7,525 bases of DNA, from contig DATAZV010000011.1 in assembly GCA_036271855.1 (NCBI GenBank), forward strand, positions 1 to 7,525, read 5' to 3'. The notes under the pieces were generated by a model. It was not told where the DNA came from and made no database searches. It saw only the letters and a list, made by a program, of their open reading frames with translations. This document shows, piece by piece, positions 4,579-7,525 of the stretch. A program made the translations under genes and the position numbers. How positions within the stretch are numbered: the first letter of the stretch is position 1; every line of letters starts with the position of its first letter. The DNA is from JAQGMJ01 sp036271855. GTDB taxonomy: Bacteria > Pseudomonadota > Gammaproteobacteria > Burkholderiales > JAEUOS01.

Positions 4579-6765
4579 ATGCGAACCCTCAGCTTGAAGT
4601 GGCGCGCCGTACTTGGTGTAACGACGCTCACGGTACTGATCCTGGTCGCCGTAAGCGCGGTGCAACTGCATTTCATGCACCGCGACTTCGCCCGCGTGCT
4701 GGCCGACCAGCAGTTCGCCCTGGTCTCGCGCCTGGCGCAGGAAATCGACGGCAAATTCGAGGACTACACCGACGTGCTGGCGCGCTCCGCCGCCAGCCTG
4801 CCGCCCGAATTGCTCGACTCGCCCACCGGCCTGCGCGACTACTATCGCAGCCGGCCCGGCATCTTCACCCTGTTCGACGATGTGCTGGTGCTCGACGCGG
4901 GCGGCCACGTGGTGGCCGACTATCCCGAGGTGGCGGGACGCACCGCAATCGTCCTGGCGCCGGCCTATATGCAGCGCATCACCGCTGCCGGCCGGCCGCT
5001 GATCGACGGGCCGCTGCGCGGCAAGGCCTCCGGCGAGCCGCTGGTGCGCATCGATGTGCCGATCTACGGGCCGGACGGCAAGCTGCGCGCCGTCCTCGAG
5101 GGCGTGCTGCGCCTGTACAGGAAGAACTTTCTCGCCAACCTGGGCAGCACCAAAGTAGGAGACTCAGGCTATTTCACCATCCTCACCAGAGGATCGGCGC
5201 CCCGCTACGTCATCAGCCCGGACCGCGCCAAGATCCTCACCGAGCGGCCGCCCGGCAGTTCGTTTTCGATCGGCCGCGCCCTGGCCGGCAAGGATGGCTC
5301 ATCGGAAGATACCAACCGCAGCGGTACCGAGGCGCTTTACAGCTACAAGTCGCTGTCGCAGGTCAATTGGGTGCTGATCGCCGCCGTGCCGGCCGCGGAA
5401 GCCTACATGCCGCTGGCCGACGCCGAACACCGGCTGTGGCTGCTGGGCGCGCTTGCCTGCCTGCTGGTGATGCCGCTGGTGTGGGGCATGGCCTGGCTGA
5501 TCCTGCGCCCGGTCGCCGGCTTGCGCGACGAAATCGACAAGCTGCGCGGTGCCGGCCGCGGCTACCGGCCGGTGCCGGTGGAACGGCGCGACGAGATCGG
5601 CGACCTGACCAGAAGCTTCAACGCGCTGATGCGCGAACGCGCCGTCGCCGAAGCCAGGCAGCGCGACAGCGAAGAGCGCCTGCGCATGATTACCGACAAC
5701 CTGCCGGCGCTGGTCTCCTACGTCGGCGCCGATCTGCACTACCGCTTTGTCAACCGCACCTACAACGACTGGTTCCACCATACCGGAGGCGAGTTTGTCG
5801 GCCGCACCCTGCGCGAGGTGATGGGCGAGGAAGGCTACGCCATCGTCGGCCCCGCGACCGAGCGCGCCCTCAAGGGCGAAGCGATCACTTATCGGCGCCG
5901 CCTGCTGGTGCGCGGCGAGCCGCGCATCATCGAATCGACCTTGATCCCCGACTTCGATGCCGACAACAAAGTCGTCGGCCTGTACGTGCTGGCCCATGAC
6001 ATCACCACCCTGCTGCATACCAAGGACGAACTGCGCGCGCTCAATCTCGAACTCGAACAGCGGGTGCGCGAGCGCACCGCGGCGCTGGCGCTTTCCAACC
6101 GCGAGCTGGAAACCTTCGCCTATTCGGTGGCCCACGACTTCCGCGCCCCCTTGCGCGCGATGGACAGTTTCAGCGCCATCCTGCTGGAGGAACAAGGCGC
6201 CCGCCTGGACGAAAGCGGGCACGAGCATCTGCAGCGCATCCGCGCCTCCAGCAACCGCCTGGCCAGGCTGATCGACGACCTGCTGCGCCTGGCACAGCTG
6301 GCGCAGCAGGAACTGCACCACGAAAGCGTGGACCTGTCCGTGCTGGCCGCCCAGGTGCTGGCGGTGCTGCAGGCAGCCGAAACCGGCCGCGGCGTACAGG
6401 GCGTGGTCACGCCGGGCATGATCGTCACCGGCGACCGCGTGCTGCTCGGCACGCTGCTGCACGAACTGATCGGCAATGCCTGGAAATTCACCACTGCCAT
6501 GCCGGCAGCGCGCATCGAGGTCGGCTGCGAATTGCGCGACGGCACACGGACCTTCTACGTGCGCGACAACGGCGTCGGCTTCGACATGACTTTTGCGCAA
6601 AAGGTATTTGCGCCGTTCGCGCGCCTGCACGGCGCCGACGAATTCGCCGGCACCGGCATCGGCCTGGCCCTGGCACGGCGCATCGTCGACCGCCACAGCG
6701 GCCATCTGTGGGCGGAAGCCCGGGACGGCCAGGGCGCGGCGTTCTGGTTCACCTTGCCGAACTAA
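4579..6765 (+). CDS. Membrane sensor histidine kinase (Cache-HAMP-PAS-HisKA-HATPase)
   Basis: The 728-residue protein would sense a periplasmic signal and autophosphorylate on histidine. Residues 10-30 form TM1. A periplasmic double-Cache-like domain covers about 31-283, with G-Y-F-T-I-L (197-202) and the closing L-S-Q-V-N-W-V-L-I-A-A-V-P (259-271). TM2 is 287-309, followed by a HAMP region (about 310-360; R-R-D-E-I-G-D-L-T-R-S-F-N 336-348). A PAS domain spans about 365-478 (I-T-D-N-L-P-A-L-V-S-Y 371-381), then a short coiled coil (480-508). HisKA has S-V-A-H519-D-F-R-A-P-L-R-A, with H519 the phospho-acceptor, a variant seen in bacteriophytochrome-like kinases. HATPase shows an N-box N633-A-W-K636, G1 D663-N-G-V-G-F, F-box F-A-P-F (677-680) and G2 G691-T-G-I-G-L. 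All catalytic boxes are intact. There is no receiver domain and no response regulator beside it, so its partner is unknown. Confidence 0.95.
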   Translation: MRTLSLKWRAVLGVTTLTVLILVAVSAVQLHFMHRDFARVLADQQFALVSRLAQEIDGKFEDYTDVLARSAASLPPELLDSPTGLRDYYRSRPGIFTLFDDVLVLDAGGHVVADYPEVAGRTAIVLAPAYMQRITAAGRPLIDGPLRGKASGEPLVRIDVPIYGPDGKLRAVLEGVLRLYRKNFLANLGSTKVGDSGYFTILTRGSAPRYVISPDRAKILTERPPGSSFSIGRALAGKDGSSEDTNRSGTEALYSYKSLSQVNWVLIAAVPAAEAYMPLADAEHRLWLLGALACLLVMPLVWGMAWLILRPVAGLRDEIDKLRGAGRGYRPVPVERRDEIGDLTRSFNALMRERAVAEARQRDSEERLRMITDNLPALVSYVGADLHYRFVNRTYNDWFHHTGGEFVGRTLREVMGEEGYAIVGPATERALKGEAITYRRRLLVRGEPRIIESTLIPDFDADNKVVGLYVLAHDITTLLHTKDELRALNLELEQRVRERTAALALSNRELETFAYSVAHDFRAPLRAMDSFSAILLEEQGARLDESGHEHLQRIRASSNRLARLIDDLLRLAQLAQQELHHESVDLSVLAAQVLAVLQAAETGRGVQGVVTPGMIVTGDRVLLGTLLHELIGNAWKFTTAMPAARIEVGCELRDGTRTFYVRDNGVGFDMTFAQKVFAPFARLHGADEFAGTGIGLALARRIVDRHSGHLWAEARDGQGAAFWFTLPN

Positions 6766-6786
6766 GGTTGCCGGATTCGTCGCGGG

Positions 6787-7525
6787 CTAGACCTGGAAGC
6801 CGATCCACAGCAACAGGCCTTCGCCGATATCGCGCCACAACCCCGGCGCCTGGCTTATATAGGGCGCGGCGCGCTCGCGTTCGGCGTCGAACCAGGCACG
6901 AAAGCGGGCGACGTCGGCCGCGTTGTCGAAGGCGGCCATCACCTCATAGTTGAGAAACAGGCTGCGGCCATCGAGGTTCGCCGAGCCCGCCAGTGCCATC
7001 CGCTCGTCGATCACCGCCAGCTTGGCGTGCAGCATGCCCGGCGCCAGCCAGACATGCACCCCGGCCCCTGCCAGGGTCCGCAGGGAGCGGTGCCGCGCCG
7101 CGTCCGCCAGGCGATGGTTGGAACGCGCGGGCAACAGCAGGTCGACGCGGACCCCACGCCGTGCCGCCAGGCAAAGGCCCATCAGCAATGCCTCCTCCAG
7201 CACCACATAGGGCGAGACAAGCGCGATGCGATTGGCCGCCCGGTAGGAGCCGCTCACCAGCAGCGCATAAATGGTGTCGTCCTCTTCATCCGGGCCGGAT
7301 GCAATCAGTTGCGCCGTAGGCTCGGGAGCATCCTGCAGGGGCGCGCCGGCAACGAAGGCCGCCGCGCTCGTGGCGCCGGCGGTGAGGCCTGGACTGCGCG
7401 ACGCGATGGGCATCGCGCCATCGCCCGCCGCCGGGGCCGCCGCCGCGGAGCGCCCGGGCACTGCCGGCTCCGCGGGCGAAGCACGATTGTCCCCACCGGT
7501 GGCAAAGCACCAGCCGCTCTCGAAC
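6787..7525 (-). CDS. Cardiolipin synthase / phospholipase D family protein, C-terminal part
   Basis: The frame is open from the right edge to a TAG at 6787, giving about 245 C-terminal residues; the N-terminus lies outside the window. The second HKD motif is complete: H-A-K-L-A-V-I-D, then six residues, then G-S-A-N-L-D-G-R-S-L-F-L-N-Y-E (about 6950-7029), matching H-x-K-x4-D-x6-G-S-x-N. Before it are S-P-Y-V-V-L-E-E-A-L and G-V-R-V-D-L-L-L-P, and near the edge F-E-S-G-W-C-F-A-T-G. These are typical of bacterial cardiolipin synthases (ClsA/ClsB type), membrane-associated enzymes that condense phosphatidylglycerol with another phospholipid. The first HKD is off the window. An Ala/Pro-rich linker of roughly 60 residues (about 7310-7490) precedes the second half and looks longer than usual. 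A GTG at 7461 could be read as a start but lies in the linker, so it is not the true start. The gene is convergent with the kinase, 21 bp apart. Confidence 0.88.
   Translation of the reverse strand, partial: FESGWCFATGGDNRASPAEPAVPGRSAAAAPAAGDGAMPIASRSPGLTAGATSAAAFVAGAPLQDAPEPTAQLIASGPDEEDDTIYALLVSGSYRAANRIALVSPYVVLEEALLMGLCLAARRGVRVDLLLPARSNHRLADAARHRSLRTLAGAGVHVWLAPGMLHAKLAVIDERMALAGSANLDGRSLFLNYEVMAAFDNAADVARFRAWFDAERERAAPYISQAPGLWRDIGEGLLLWIGFQV

Noticed and set aside
4389..5999. Plus-strand frame starting in the intergenic region and overlapping the kinase in another frame
   Set aside because: The first 60 or so codons cross a terminator and the rest is the Arg/Pro-rich +1 frame of the kinase.
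5299..6705. 468-codon minus-strand open frame opposite the kinase
   Set aside because: Antisense shadow of a complete histidine kinase; no motif and typical biased composition.

Overview
The window is GC-rich (about two thirds G+C by eye) with strong GC bias at third codon positions. It carries a Bug-type periplasmic binding protein, a gene family greatly expanded in Burkholderiales. Together these suggest a betaproteobacterium of the order Burkholderiales. A narrower placement, such as Oxalobacteraceae, would be a guess.

Layout. On the minus strand, 1-2079 holds an apparent operon read right to left: a Bug/TctC-type solute-binding protein, a two-hotdog acyl-CoA dehydratase of the mesaconyl-C4-CoA / itaconyl-CoA hydratase type, and the start of a fumarase/adenylosuccinate-lyase superfamily enzyme that runs off the left edge. 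A LysR-type regulator is divergent from it at 2327. The 247-bp gap between them contains several inverted repeats and probably holds the promoters and operator. The simplest reading is a regulated module that captures an organic acid in the periplasm and processes it as a CoA thioester. The substrate cannot be read from the sequence.

Downstream on the plus strand are a small cupin protein (3314-3697) and a DoxX-family membrane protein (3797-4189), each with a good Shine-Dalgarno site. A 389-bp non-coding stretch (4190-4578) follows. It is full of short perfect hairpins and includes two terminator-like structures, so it may hold a structured RNA or a leader. Next is a long membrane-bound sensor histidine kinase (4579-6765: TM, Cache-like sensor, TM, HAMP, PAS, HisKA, HATPase) with no adjacent response regulator. 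Convergent with it, 21 bp away, is the C-terminal part of a phospholipase D-type cardiolipin synthase (minus strand) that runs off the right edge.

All protein families are known ones. The least explained parts are the structured intergenic region at 4190-4456 and the dyad-rich lysR/Bug intergenic region. No tRNA, rRNA, CRISPR array, insertion sequence or phage gene was seen.
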